In this document: piece after piece, positions 26,983 to 34,879 of the stretch
Numbering within the stretch: position 1 is the first letter of the stretch
Layout: each line of letters begins with the position of its first letter
Assembly (NCBI GenBank): GCA_047626725.1
Contig: JBLHSG010000001.1
Location: 62,001-126,000, forward strand
Direction: 5' to 3'
From: Ascidiaceihabitans sp034111945
GTDB lineage: Bacteria; Pseudomonadota; Alphaproteobacteria; Rhodobacterales; Rhodobacteraceae
Length of the DNA stretch: 64,000 nt
Program-made: the position numbers and the translations under genes
The notes under the pieces: generated by a model
Told to the model about the DNA's origin: nothing
Seen by the model: only the letters and a program-made list of their open reading frames with translations
The model's database searches: none

Positions 26983-27972
26983 TTAAACCAAGCCTTGTGA
27001 TTTAAACACGTCCATCATCGACACGTCTGGGCGTGGTCCAATGTGGCTGATAACCTCGGCTGCGCAGGCGTTGCCCATCTTGCCGCATGTTTCCAGGGAT
27101 GCGCCGGTCGCGAGGCCATAGATGAATCCGGCGGCGAACTGATCGCCTGCACCCGTCGCATCCACAGGAACAACGGTTTGAACTGGCACATCGACACGTT
27201 CATCACCACGAATGATCGTGACGCCGTCGCCGGACCGCGTGCACACAACCAACGGGCACATGGCCGCAGTTTTCGCCAGCGCTTCCTCAAGATCATCAGT
27301 TTCGAACAGTGATTTCACTTCGGCTTCGTTGCCCATCACAAAGTCGAGCTCGTCGCCGATCATGCGCAGAAAATCAGCACGATGACGGTTGACGCAGAAC
27401 GGATCAGAGATCGCGATGCCAGCCATGCCACCGGATGCGCGGGTTTGACGTGACGCCTCGAGGAACGCTTGTTTGCCTTGGTCTTTGTCGAACAAATACC
27501 CTTCGAGGAACATGATCTTGGTGTCGCTGGCGACCTCGTCCGGAACATCCGAAGGGCCCAGATCGGTGGAAATGCCAAGGTAGGTGTTCATTGACCGTTC
27601 GCCATCAGGCGAGACAAAGATCATTGAACGTGATGTCGGCAATTCGCCGTCATCCACCGGTGCGTTTACAAAATCTGTGCCGCTGTCGACCATGGATTGC
27701 GCGTAAAATGCGCCCAGCATGTCATCACGTACCCGCCCGATAAAGGCAGTGGGCAGGCCCAAAGCACCGATGCCTGCGATGGTATTTGCGACCGAACCAC
27801 CCGCGGTCTGAAGGCGGTCATTCATCGCGCCATACAAGACTTCGGCGCGCTCGCGTTCGACCAATTGCATGATGCCTTTTTCGATGCCCATGTTGCCCAG
27901 AAACTGATCGTCGGCGTGGGTAATTACATCAACAACGGCATTACCGATGCCAACCACTTGGTACTTAGTCAT
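26983..27972 (-). CDS. PfkB-family carbohydrate kinase, adenosine-kinase-like
   Basis: A 329-residue ribokinase-family enzyme. The PfkB signature 2 with the catalytic Asp is VVPVDATGAGDQFAAGFIYG (about residues 270-290), and the N-terminal substrate motif is GIGNAVVDVI with GGSVANTIAGIGALG. This form, common in alphaproteobacteria, is annotated as adenosine kinase on the basis of similarity; ribokinase or inosine kinase activity is not excluded. The ATG at 27972 is chosen over an upstream in-frame ATG at 28056 because the family begins TKYQVVGIGNAVVDV. It overlaps nth by eight bases. Confidence 0.85.
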   Translation of the reverse strand: MTKYQVVGIGNAVVDVITHADDQFLGNMGIEKGIMQLVERERAEVLYGAMNDRLQTAGGSVANTIAGIGALGLPTAFIGRVRDDMLGAFYAQSMVDSGTDFVNAPVDDGELPTSRSMIFVSPDGERSMNTYLGISTDLGPSDVPDEVASDTKIMFLEGYLFDKDQGKQAFLEASRQTRASGGMAGIAISDPFCVNRHRADFLRMIGDELDFVMGNEAEVKSLFETDDLEEALAKTAAMCPLVVCTRSGDGVTIIRGDERVDVPVQTVVPVDATGAGDQFAAGFIYGLATGASLETCGKMGNACAAEVISHIGPRPDVSMMDVFKSQGLV

Positions 27973-28612
27973 AGTTTTTGTCCTCAAAATCGCAAAGATC
28001 ACGGATGATACAGGTGGTGCAGGCCGGTTTGCGGGCCTTGCAATGATAGCGTCCATGCAGAATCAACCAGTGATGCGCATGCAGCTGGAAATCAGCGGGA
28101 ATGTTGTCTTCGACCGCGCGTTCAACCGCATCAACGGTTTTGCCCGGCGCGATGCCGGTGCGGTTTCCAACACGAAAAATATGGGTGTCGACGGCTTGGG
28201 CGGGCTGCTGCCACCACATGTTCAACACGACATTTGCAGTCTTACGGCCCACGCCCGGCAGGGATTGCAGCGCGGCACGTGAATTGGGGACAATCCCGTC
28301 GTAATCATTGACCAGGATCTCGCTCAGCTTCATCACGTTTTTGGCTTTTTGGCGAAACAGGCCGATGGTTTTGATGTGTTCGGTCAGCCCTTCGATCCCC
28401 AGATCAATCATCTTTTGCGGGGTGTCGGCGATTTCGAACAATGCGCGCGTGGCCTTGTTGACGCCCACATCGGTGGCTTGCGCAGACAGGGCGACAGCCA
28501 CGACCAATGTGTAGACGTTCACGTGCTCCAGCTCGCCTTCGGGTTCAGCGTCATGCTGTTGAAAGCGCGTAAAGATCTCGCGAATTTTATGATAGCCGAG
28601 TTGTTTAACCAT
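27965..28612 (-). CDS. nth: Endonuclease III
   Basis: A 215-residue DNA glycosylase/AP-lyase that removes oxidised pyrimidines in base-excision repair. The helix-hairpin-helix with the catalytic lysine region is LPGVGRKTANVVLNMWW, the catalytic Asp is in QAVDTHIFRVGNR, and the C-terminal 4Fe-4S cluster is CKARKPACTTCIIRDLC. The ATG at 28612 (MVKQLGYHKIREIFTRF) is taken as start since it matches the family; an open frame runs to 28672. It is first of three coupled minus-strand genes and diverges from the Ada-like gene across 89 bp, so two DNA-repair genes share an intergenic region. Confidence 0.94.
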   Translation of the reverse strand: MVKQLGYHKIREIFTRFQQHDAEPEGELEHVNVYTLVVAVALSAQATDVGVNKATRALFEIADTPQKMIDLGIEGLTEHIKTIGLFRQKAKNVMKLSEILVNDYDGIVPNSRAALQSLPGVGRKTANVVLNMWWQQPAQAVDTHIFRVGNRTGIAPGKTVDAVERAVEDNIPADFQLHAHHWLILHGRYHCKARKPACTTCIIRDLCDFEDKNYD

Positions 28613-28701
28613 GCGCCGTTCTATGCCTGTTTGTGGGGCCTGCTGCAAGTATGCGCAAATATCGGGTCGCATGGGCGCGCGGGGCTGGTTAGGTTTGCCT
28701 C

Positions 28702-29547
28702 ATGGAACAGCATGATGAACAAAAAACCGGCTATCACTACGGCGTTATGGCGCGTGCGATTGCATTGATTGATGCTGCGGACGAACCCCTAAGCCTTGAT
28801 GATCTAGCCGCTCAAATGGGAATGAGCGCACCGCATTTCCAGCGTATTTTCAGCCGTTGGGTGGGTGTGTCACCAAAGCGGTTTCAGCAATATCTGACGC
28901 TGGGCCACGCCAAGGCGATGCTGGCCGCACAGGTCAGCACAATGCAAACAGCGCACGCGGCGGGCCTGTCCGGATCAGGGCGCTTGCATGACTTGTTCCT
29001 GCGTTGGGAGGCGATGAGCCCCGGTGAATACGCCAAAGGGGGTGCCGGCTTGCAGATACACTGGGGGTGGTTCGACAGCCCCTTTGGTCCTGCGATTGTG
29101 ATGGGTACAGCGCGCGGCATTTGCGGGCTAGGATTGGCGGCAGACATCGGTGCAGACGCGGCATTTGCCGATCTGAAACAGCGTTGGCCAAAGGCAGAAT
29201 TTATCGAGAACGCGGATCATTTGCGCCCTTGGGTCGCGTCGGCCTTTGGGCAAACAGGGGCCAAAGCCCCCCTGCATTTGATGGGCGCACCGTTCCAGAT
29301 CAAGGTTTGGGAGGCATTACTAAGTGTCCCCACAGGCGAGGTCACGACCTATTCAGACGTTGCCGAAAAGGTCGGTAATCCACGCGCGGTGCGGGCAGTT
29401 GGCACGGCAATCGGGCGCAATCCGGTCAGTTGGCTGATCCCGTGTCACCGTGCATTGCGCAAGTCAGGCGCGCTTGGCGGATACCATTGGGGCCTGCCGA
29501 TGAAACGCGTTATGCTGGCCTACGAGGCGGCCCGCGCAGAGGCATAA
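28702..29547 (+). CDS. Ada-like methylated-DNA-protein-cysteine methyltransferase with AraC-type HTH
   Basis: A 281-residue fusion of an AraC-type helix-turn-helix domain (ALIDAADEPLSLDDLAAQMGMSAPHFQRIFSRWVGVSPKRF, about residues 20-60, and a second helix pair to 105) with an O6-alkylguanine repair domain. The acceptor cysteine is in SWLIPCHRALRKSGALGGYHWG (about residue 250), preceded by VGNPRAVRAVGTAIGRNP. It lacks the N-terminal zinc domain of E. coli Ada, whose cysteine senses methylphosphotriesters, so it can repair but cannot self-activate in the Ada manner. It lies divergent from nth. Confidence 0.9.
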   Translation: MEQHDEQKTGYHYGVMARAIALIDAADEPLSLDDLAAQMGMSAPHFQRIFSRWVGVSPKRFQQYLTLGHAKAMLAAQVSTMQTAHAAGLSGSGRLHDLFLRWEAMSPGEYAKGGAGLQIHWGWFDSPFGPAIVMGTARGICGLGLAADIGADAAFADLKQRWPKAEFIENADHLRPWVASAFGQTGAKAPLHLMGAPFQIKVWEALLSVPTGEVTTYSDVAEKVGNPRAVRAVGTAIGRNPVSWLIPCHRALRKSGALGGYHWGLPMKRVMLAYEAARAEA

Positions 29548-29700
29548 TCGCGATTTTTGCCCGTGAAAAAATGGGCGGGATGTTGCCGATTAAATTTTCC
29601 CCTTATTTCACGTCCTGCCCAGTGCCATATAAGATGCAATGACAACAAGGCACCGCCCGAACGGAGCCGCATGATTTGAAGGCAGTAGGATATGATATTT

Positions 29701-30366
29701 ATGAAAACTCCGGTAATTTTTGCGCTGTGTGGCGCGATGGCGCTTGGTGCATGTACTGATCCATCGACGCTGGGTGGCAACCCGAACGACCCGAACCAAA
29801 AAACCAAGCAAGGTGCCGCAGCCGGTGCCGCCGCTGGTGCGATTTTGGGCGTGTTGGTCAGCAACAAAGATGACCGCGCAAAAGGGGCCATCACAGGTGC
29901 TCTTGTTGGTGCGGGTGTTGGCGCTGGCGTCGGGTATTCGCTTGATAAACAAGAGGCGGACTTGCGCCGGGATCTGGGCAACAACAACGTCACAATTCAA
30001 AACACCGGCGATCGTTTGATCGTGACCTTGCCGCAGGACATTTTGTTTGCGTCTGGTAGTTTCTCGGTGCGTTCTGATTTGCGCCGTGATCTGGGGACTG
30101 TGGCCAGCAACTTGCAAGCCTATCCGAATTCCACAATTCAGATTGTGGGCCACACGGACAGCGACGGCGATGCGGGTTCGAACCAAGTGCTTAGCGAACG
30201 TCGCGCCAATGCGGTTGCCGACATTTTGCTGGACGCGGGCATCCCGTTTTCACGAGTTCAGGCCTTTGGTCGCGGTGAAAACCAACCCGTGGCAAGCAAC
30301 CTTGATCCGGCCGGTAAATCCAAAAACCGTCGCGTTGAAATCGTGATTTTGCCAAACGCATCCTAA
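29701..30366 (+). CDS. OmpA-family outer-membrane lipoprotein (YiaD-like)
   Basis: A 221-residue lipoprotein with lipobox ALGACTD, a glycine-zipper segment (AAAGAAAGAILGVLV and ITGALVGAGVGAGVGYSLD) and a C-terminal OmpA-like peptidoglycan-binding domain (QIVGHTDSDGDAGSNQVLSERRANAVADILL; SNLDPAGKSKNRRVEIVI). This three-part layout is that of YiaD/Pal-like proteins tying the outer membrane to the wall. Two ATGs are possible: 29692 is only one base from AGGA, whereas 29701 is spaced normally and gives a compact lipoprotein signal. It is followed by two hairpins. Confidence 0.87.
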   Translation: MKTPVIFALCGAMALGACTDPSTLGGNPNDPNQKTKQGAAAGAAAGAILGVLVSNKDDRAKGAITGALVGAGVGAGVGYSLDKQEADLRRDLGNNNVTIQNTGDRLIVTLPQDILFASGSFSVRSDLRRDLGTVASNLQAYPNSTIQIVGHTDSDGDAGSNQVLSERRANAVADILLDAGIPFSRVQAFGRGENQPVASNLDPAGKSKNRRVEIVILPNAS

Positions 30367-30381
30367 GAGATGTGAAAATTT

Positions 30382-30427
30382 GCACACTGGCTGTGTGCGT
30401 GAAAGGCCCCAAAGTTTCTTTGGGGTC
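30382..30427 (+). terminator. Two tandem hairpins after the OmpA lipoprotein gene
   Basis: The first stem is GCACAC/GTGTGC (30382-30398, loop 5). The second is a ten-pair stem GGCCCCAAAG/CTTTGGGGTC (30405-30427) with a three-base loop, followed by TCTTGCTTTG. The T run is poor, but the second stem is strong; a terminator is the likeliest role. Confidence 0.6.
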
Positions 30428-30488
30428 TCTTGCTTTGTGGGGTCTGCATTGCAAGTCTAGAGACAGATAACCTTGAAAGGAAATTTGA

Positions 30489-31031
30489 ATGGCACAGCCA
30501 AAACTGTTGGGTATTTCAGGATCATTGCGTCAGGCGGCGACGAACACGATGCTATTACGCGAGGCGGCGCGATTGTTCGGGGATTGCGAATACACCCAAG
30601 CCAACATTGATCTGCCGCTGTACAATGGCGACGACGAAGAAACGTCTGGCGTGCCGGCTGCTGTACAACTTTTGTCGGATCAGATTGGTGCCGCGGATGC
30701 CGTGATTATTTCCACACCAGAATACAACAAAGGCCCATCCGGGGCGCTAAAAAACGCGCTTGATTGGGTCAGCCGTGCCGAAGGGTCGCCTTGGGCAGAT
30801 AAGCCGGTTGCGGTGATGTCAGCGGCTGCTGGTCGTGCCGGTGGTGAACGTGCGCAAATGGTTTTGCGTGGTTTTTTGATTGCGTTCCGGCCTCGTGTTT
30901 TGGCTGGACCAGAGGTGCACCTTGCCGCCAGTTACGAAGCATTCGACGACAATGGGCAGCTTAAGGGCGAGGTGTACGTCAAGGATTTGACGACCCTGAT
31001 GACATCGCTACGGTCAGAAATCGGGCGCTAA
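30489..31031 (+). CDS. NADPH-dependent FMN reductase (ChrR/YieF-like)
   Basis: A 180-residue flavodoxin-fold reductase that uses NAD(P)H to reduce FMN, quinones or metal ions such as chromate. The FMN phosphate loop is LGISGSLRQAATNTMLLREA at the N-terminus (residues about 7-26), and the conserved TPEYNKGPSGALKNALDWVSR at about 75-95 is characteristic. VMSAAAGRAGGERAQMVLR follows. It has a good ribosome site (AAAGGAAATTTGA before ATG). It converges with the VOC-protein gene with an 18-bp overlap of coding regions. Confidence 0.88.
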   Translation: MAQPKLLGISGSLRQAATNTMLLREAARLFGDCEYTQANIDLPLYNGDDEETSGVPAAVQLLSDQIGAADAVIISTPEYNKGPSGALKNALDWVSRAEGSPWADKPVAVMSAAAGRAGGERAQMVLRGFLIAFRPRVLAGPEVHLAASYEAFDDNGQLKGEVYVKDLTTLMTSLRSEIGR

Positions 31032-31430
31032 ACGCGTGCTGATTTCGATCAGGTTTTGATCCGGATCGCGAATGTAGATCGACAAAATAGCAAAGGTGGC
31101 GCCGGTGCGATGTACCGGCCCTTCTTCGATTTTGACGCCTTTGCGGTCCAAATGCGCGATCCAGTTGTCCAATGTATTTTCGCTTAGAAAACACAGATCG
31201 GCACTGCCCGGGGTTGGACGCGCTGATTTAGGATCAAATTCTGCGCCAGCTTGATGCAGGTTAATTTTTTGCACCCCGAATTTTACTGCACTTCGGGTCG
31301 TGCCATCAGCGACGAAAAATTCATCGACCTGCATCCCCAAAACAGTTTCGTAAAACGCACAGGTCGTCGCGATGTTTTGGACGGTCAACACCAGATGATC
31401 GATGCGCGACAGCGTGGGGGATTGCGGCAT
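31014..31430 (-). CDS. VOC-family (glyoxalase/bleomycin-resistance fold) protein
   Basis: A 138-residue metal-dependent VOC-superfamily protein with two beta-alpha-beta-beta-beta modules: SRIDHLVLTVQNIATTCAFYETVLGMQVDEF (first metal His) and SADLCFLSENTLDNWIAHLDRKGVKIEEGPVHRTG, ending SIYIRDPDQNLIEIS with the Glu ligand. It resembles lactoylglutathione lyase-like and virulence-associated VOC proteins; substrate unknown. The ATG at 31430 is preceded by AAGGA eight bases away, though the frame is open to 31484. Confidence 0.84.
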   Translation of the reverse strand: MPQSPTLSRIDHLVLTVQNIATTCAFYETVLGMQVDEFFVADGTTRSAVKFGVQKINLHQAGAEFDPKSARPTPGSADLCFLSENTLDNWIAHLDRKGVKIEEGPVHRTGATFAILSIYIRDPDQNLIEISTRLAPDF

Positions 31431-31456
31431 GGTTTGGTTTTCCTTATCCAATTCAC

Positions 31457-32260
31457 ATGAACGTTGATCCAAGCCGTCACGCAAGTCAAAACGATGTCAT
31501 GGACGTGGCCCGCGCCCAAGCGATGCAGGTCGCATTGGGCCAGGAACCGTCAATCGCGCAGGGTGATCCCTTGCCGCCGTTTTTCCACCAGCTGTATTTT
31601 TGGACCCCGCAACCGCCTAGCGCGCTGGGTCGTGACGGGCACCCCAAAGTTGGCGGATTGATCCCAGATATGGGCCTGCCACGTCGCATGTGGGCTGGTG
31701 GGCGTTTGGCGTTTCCGGCTCCTTTGCGTGCGGGAATTCCTGCGCGCCGTGTGACGGTTTGTGAAAAAGCGGACCGCAAACAAGGGCGCACGGGACCGTT
31801 GGCTTTTGTCACCCTGCGCCACGATATTTGGCAGGGCGAAACCTGTTGCGTCAGCGAATGGCAGGATCTGGTGTATCGCCAAGATCCGGACCCCGATGCG
31901 CCATCACCGGTGCCACCCCCTGCGCGCGATGACGATGACGAAGACGAAGCCATCGACGTGACCTTTGATGCGACCCTGCTGTTTCGCTATTCCGCACTGA
32001 CGTTTAATGGCCACCGTATTCACTACGATTTGCCTTACGCACAGTCGGTCGAAGGCTACGCAGGTTTGGTCGTGCATGGCCCGCTTTTGGCGCAGCATTT
32101 GATGTTGATGGCCGAAGCATCTCTTGGTCCGCTCACAGAATTTTCGTTTCGCGCCACAGCCCCGTTGATGCATTTTGAAACGGCCACTTTTTGTCGTAAG
32201 GGGCGCGAATTTTGGGTGCGTGGACCGGACGGGCGACAGTGCATGCAGGCTACAGCGTAA
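31457..32260 (+). CDS. MaoC-like/HTD2-type acyl-CoA hydratase (mesaconyl-CoA hydratase-like)
   Basis: A 267-residue double hot-dog protein of the COG3777 group, which hydrates enoyl-CoA-type substrates (mesaconyl-C4-CoA hydratase, itaconyl-CoA hydratase and HTD2 relatives). The hydratase motif is FRYSALTFNGHRIHYDLPYAQSVEGYAGLVVHGPL at about residues 178-212, with catalytic Asp/His in the NGHRIHYD segment. An acidic linker DDDDEDEAID separates the two hot-dog halves. A substrate such as mesaconyl-CoA would suit an organism with malyl-CoA metabolism (compare the lyase at the right edge), but that link is inferred. The start ATG at 31457 lacks a clear ribosome site. Confidence 0.8.
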   Translation: MNVDPSRHASQNDVMDVARAQAMQVALGQEPSIAQGDPLPPFFHQLYFWTPQPPSALGRDGHPKVGGLIPDMGLPRRMWAGGRLAFPAPLRAGIPARRVTVCEKADRKQGRTGPLAFVTLRHDIWQGETCCVSEWQDLVYRQDPDPDAPSPVPPPARDDDDEDEAIDVTFDATLLFRYSALTFNGHRIHYDLPYAQSVEGYAGLVVHGPLLAQHLMLMAEASLGPLTEFSFRATAPLMHFETATFCRKGREFWVRGPDGRQCMQATA

Positions 32261-33281
32261 CGGCGAATGCCTCGGGAATTGCGTCGCGGTTTTCTAACAT
32301 TAGATCAGCCATGACTTCGGCCACTTTTGGTGCAATTCCAAACCCGACCTTAAAACCCCCGTTGGCAATAAAGTGACCATTGTGACCGGGCCAAGCCCCT
32401 AACATCGGCGCGCGACTGTGCGATCTGGGGCGCAGGCCTGCCCAGCGATCAATCACCGGCGCAGCGTTGAGGGCAGGCAAAGCCGCACGCGCCCGTTCGA
32501 TCAAGGCATCCAACTGCGCATCAGTTTCAAACGGCGCATCAAAATAGCGTTCAGACGTAGACCCGATCCCAACCGTGCCGTTCGCATGGGGAATGATATG
32601 CACGTTGTCCACATAGATTTGCGGGGCGTCGCGGGCATCAAATTGCAACAACGCCGCTTGTCCTTTTTCACCCGCACCAACCACGTGACCATAGGTTTCG
32701 CTGAGCTGTTCCAACCCGCGCACGCCTGTCGCCCAAACAACGCGACCCTGATCGTCGCCGTCTGGTTTCACCTGAACCCCATTGCGTTCAAGCGCTGCAA
32801 CCAACGCGGCACACGCCAGCCGTGGATGAATGCGCGCGCTAAGCGTGTCGTGGATCATGTAGCCTGTCGGGCTGGTCGGCGCCCAATCTGCATCGGGGCA
32901 CGGCACAACCGACCACGTGGCGTGAGTGCCCCAATAGTCTTGGGCGTTTTGGCCACGGGTTTTCGCCAGCTCCAAACCACGGTCGTTCAAAATCGGCTGC
33001 AACCGACCTGTGCGGGCGTAACCGGATTGGGTGCCTGATGTTGCTTCAACCTTGTCCCAAAACGCGGCTGCCATCAGCAGACTGTCCAGTTGGAACTGCT
33101 TTTTAACGCTCCATTTTTCGGGAACATGCGGGGCCAATGCACCAACAATGCCACCACTGCTGCCGGATGCGGCCCCCTTTGGATCGATGATTTGCACGCG
33201 CGCGCCACGCTGCACACATTGCCATGCGATCGACAGCCCAAAGATACCAGCGCCGCGCACTGTGATGTCAGCAGTTGTCAA
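32250..33281 (-). CDS. DAO-family FAD-dependent oxidoreductase, possible MnmC oxidase-domain homologue
   Basis: A 343-residue flavoprotein of the D-amino-acid-oxidase/glycine-oxidase family. The N-terminal FAD fold is ITVRGAGIFGLSIAWQ, with SGGIVGALAPHVPEKW next, a substrate-domain strand IIPHANGTVGIGSTSE, and the C-terminal RWAGLRPRSHSRAPMLG and FIANGGFKVGFGIAPKVAE. Its nearest neighbour in the opposite direction, 39 bp away, is mnmD, whose partner activity in bifunctional MnmC is exactly a DAO-type oxidase that removes carboxymethyl from cmnm5U34. That role is inferred from context; glycine oxidase is the alternative. The start is a TTG with AGGG eight bases upstream. Confidence 0.78.
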   Translation of the reverse strand: MTTADITVRGAGIFGLSIAWQCVQRGARVQIIDPKGAASGSSGGIVGALAPHVPEKWSVKKQFQLDSLLMAAAFWDKVEATSGTQSGYARTGRLQPILNDRGLELAKTRGQNAQDYWGTHATWSVVPCPDADWAPTSPTGYMIHDTLSARIHPRLACAALVAALERNGVQVKPDGDDQGRVVWATGVRGLEQLSETYGHVVGAGEKGQAALLQFDARDAPQIYVDNVHIIPHANGTVGIGSTSERYFDAPFETDAQLDALIERARAALPALNAAPVIDRWAGLRPRSHSRAPMLGAWPGHNGHFIANGGFKVGFGIAPKVAEVMADLMLENRDAIPEAFAVTL

Positions 33282-33320
33282 CGGTCATCCCTTTCTGCAC
33301 AGTCGCCCTGAATTGCCCTA

Positions 33321-34019
33321 ATGATACAGAGGTCCGAGGTGCACAACCAGCGCGCAAAGCTAAGTTGGACAGATGGTCGCGTGCCAGTGTCGTTGGATTT
33401 TGATGATCCGTATTTCAGCCTTAAAAACGGATGGGAGGAAGCACTGTACGTCTTTTTGGGCGGCAATGATTTACCGGCGCGGTTTTTCGACGGGTTTCAT
33501 GTGGCAGAATTGGGGTTTGGCGCTGGCTTGAATTTTCTCGCAACAATGATGGAATGGCGTGCAGCCGGCAGCCCCGGTGTTTTGCGGTTCACGAGTTTTG
33601 AGGCGTTCCCGATGGAACCGGACGATATGGACGCCGCACTTGCCCTGTTTCCCGAAGTCGCCAATACCGGCGCCGAGATGATGTTGGCCCTGCGGCGTGG
33701 TGGCTGGGTGCATGATTTTGGCGATGTCATTCTAGAGGTGATCATCGGCGATGCGCGCACGACATTGCCCGATTGGGATGGGCAGGCTGACGCGTGGTAT
33801 CTGGATGGGTTTTCACCGGCAAAGAACCCAGAACTTTGGTCGCCTCAGATGATGCAATGTGTCGCCGATCATACGGTTTCGACGGGCACAGCCGCGACCT
33901 ATACGTCTGCAGGATTCGTGCGCCGCGGGCTTGAGGATGCAGGTTTTGACGTCACACGCGCCAAAGGGTTCGGTCGCAAAATCCATATGATTGTCGCGAA
34001 AATGAAAGCCGAAACATGA
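33321..34019 (+). CDS. mnmD: tRNA 5-methylaminomethyl-2-thiouridine methyltransferase (MnmD)
   Basis: A 232-residue stand-alone version of the MnmC methyltransferase domain, which completes mnm5s2U34 in the tRNA wobble position. Motifs: DFDDPYFSLKNGWEEALYVFLGGNDLP at the N-terminus, HVAELGFGAGLNFLATMM (SAM site, about residue 57), GDARTTLPDWDGQADAWYLDGFSPAKNPELWSPQMM (catalytic region) and the C-terminal TYTSAGFVRRGLEDAGFDV. A GTG at 33339 preceded by AGAGG is an alternative start to the ATG at 33321, which has no ribosome site. It overlaps the EamA gene by ATGA. Confidence 0.92.
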   Translation: MIQRSEVHNQRAKLSWTDGRVPVSLDFDDPYFSLKNGWEEALYVFLGGNDLPARFFDGFHVAELGFGAGLNFLATMMEWRAAGSPGVLRFTSFEAFPMEPDDMDAALALFPEVANTGAEMMLALRRGGWVHDFGDVILEVIIGDARTTLPDWDGQADAWYLDGFSPAKNPELWSPQMMQCVADHTVSTGTAATYTSAGFVRRGLEDAGFDVTRAKGFGRKIHMIVAKMKAET

Positions 34020-34879
34020 CAGACAACACCCGATTGGGGATCATGGTCATGATCGCGTCGACGTTTGTTTTGGCGCTGCAAGACGGTGTGTCACGGCATC
34101 TGGCATCCGAATACAATGTGCTGATGATCGTGATGCTGCGCTACTGGTTTTTCGCGACTTTCGTGATCACCATCGCCATGCGCGAGGCGGGCGGACTGCG
34201 CAAAGCCGCGACAACAAAGCAACCGGTTTTGCAAATTGCGCGCGGTATTATTCTGGCGGCTGAGGTCTGCGTTGGCATCCTTGCGTTTACCTATTTGGGG
34301 CTGGTGGACACGCTGGCGATTTTCATCTGTTATCCGCTGATTGTGGCGGCATTGTCTGGCCCGGTTCTGGGCGAAACTGTTGGATGGCGGCGCTGGGCGG
34401 CGATTGGGGTCGGGTTCATCGGCGTGATGATCATCTTGCAACCGGGGCGCGGCGTGTTCGAATTGGCAGGCGTTTTGCCGCTGTTATCCGCCGTGATGTT
34501 TGCCGCCTACGCGCTGATGACCCGCTTTGCATCGCGTCGCGACAGTACGGCCACCAGTTTCTTTTGGACGGGCACAGTTGGCTGCGTTTTCATGACGGCA
34601 ATTGCGATCTGGGCGTGGGAACCAATGATCCCGATCGACTGGATGTGGATGGGCGTTTTGTGTGTCACCGGCGCAATCGGGCATTGGTTGTTGATCAAAT
34701 GTTACGAGCTGGCAGAGGCAAGTGCTGTGCAACCGTTCGCCTATTTTCACCTCGTGTTCGGAACGATTGTTGGCGTCGCGGTCTTTGGCGAAGTGGTCGA
34801 AATCAACGTGGCAATCGGGGCTGCAATTGTTGTCGCTGCGGGCCTATTCACCTTTTGGCGCGAACGCCTTCAGGGTTGA
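34016..34879 (+). CDS. DMT-superfamily (EamA) transporter
   Basis: A 287-residue inner-membrane protein with about ten hydrophobic helices and two EamA repeats (first from TRLGIMVMIASTFVLALQDGVSR; second from FELAGVLPLLSAVMFAAYALMTRFASR). The motif VFGEVVEINVAIGAAIVVAAGLFTFWRER closes the second repeat. Such proteins export amino acids or other metabolites; the substrate cannot be predicted. It is coupled to mnmD by ATGA and its end overlaps the converging transglycosylase gene by 36 bp. Confidence 0.87.
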   Translation: MTDNTRLGIMVMIASTFVLALQDGVSRHLASEYNVLMIVMLRYWFFATFVITIAMREAGGLRKAATTKQPVLQIARGIILAAEVCVGILAFTYLGLVDTLAIFICYPLIVAALSGPVLGETVGWRRWAAIGVGFIGVMIILQPGRGVFELAGVLPLLSAVMFAAYALMTRFASRRDSTATSFFWTGTVGCVFMTAIAIWAWEPMIPIDWMWMGVLCVTGAIGHWLLIKCYELAEASAVQPFAYFHLVFGTIVGVAVFGEVVEINVAIGAAIVVAAGLFTFWRERLQG

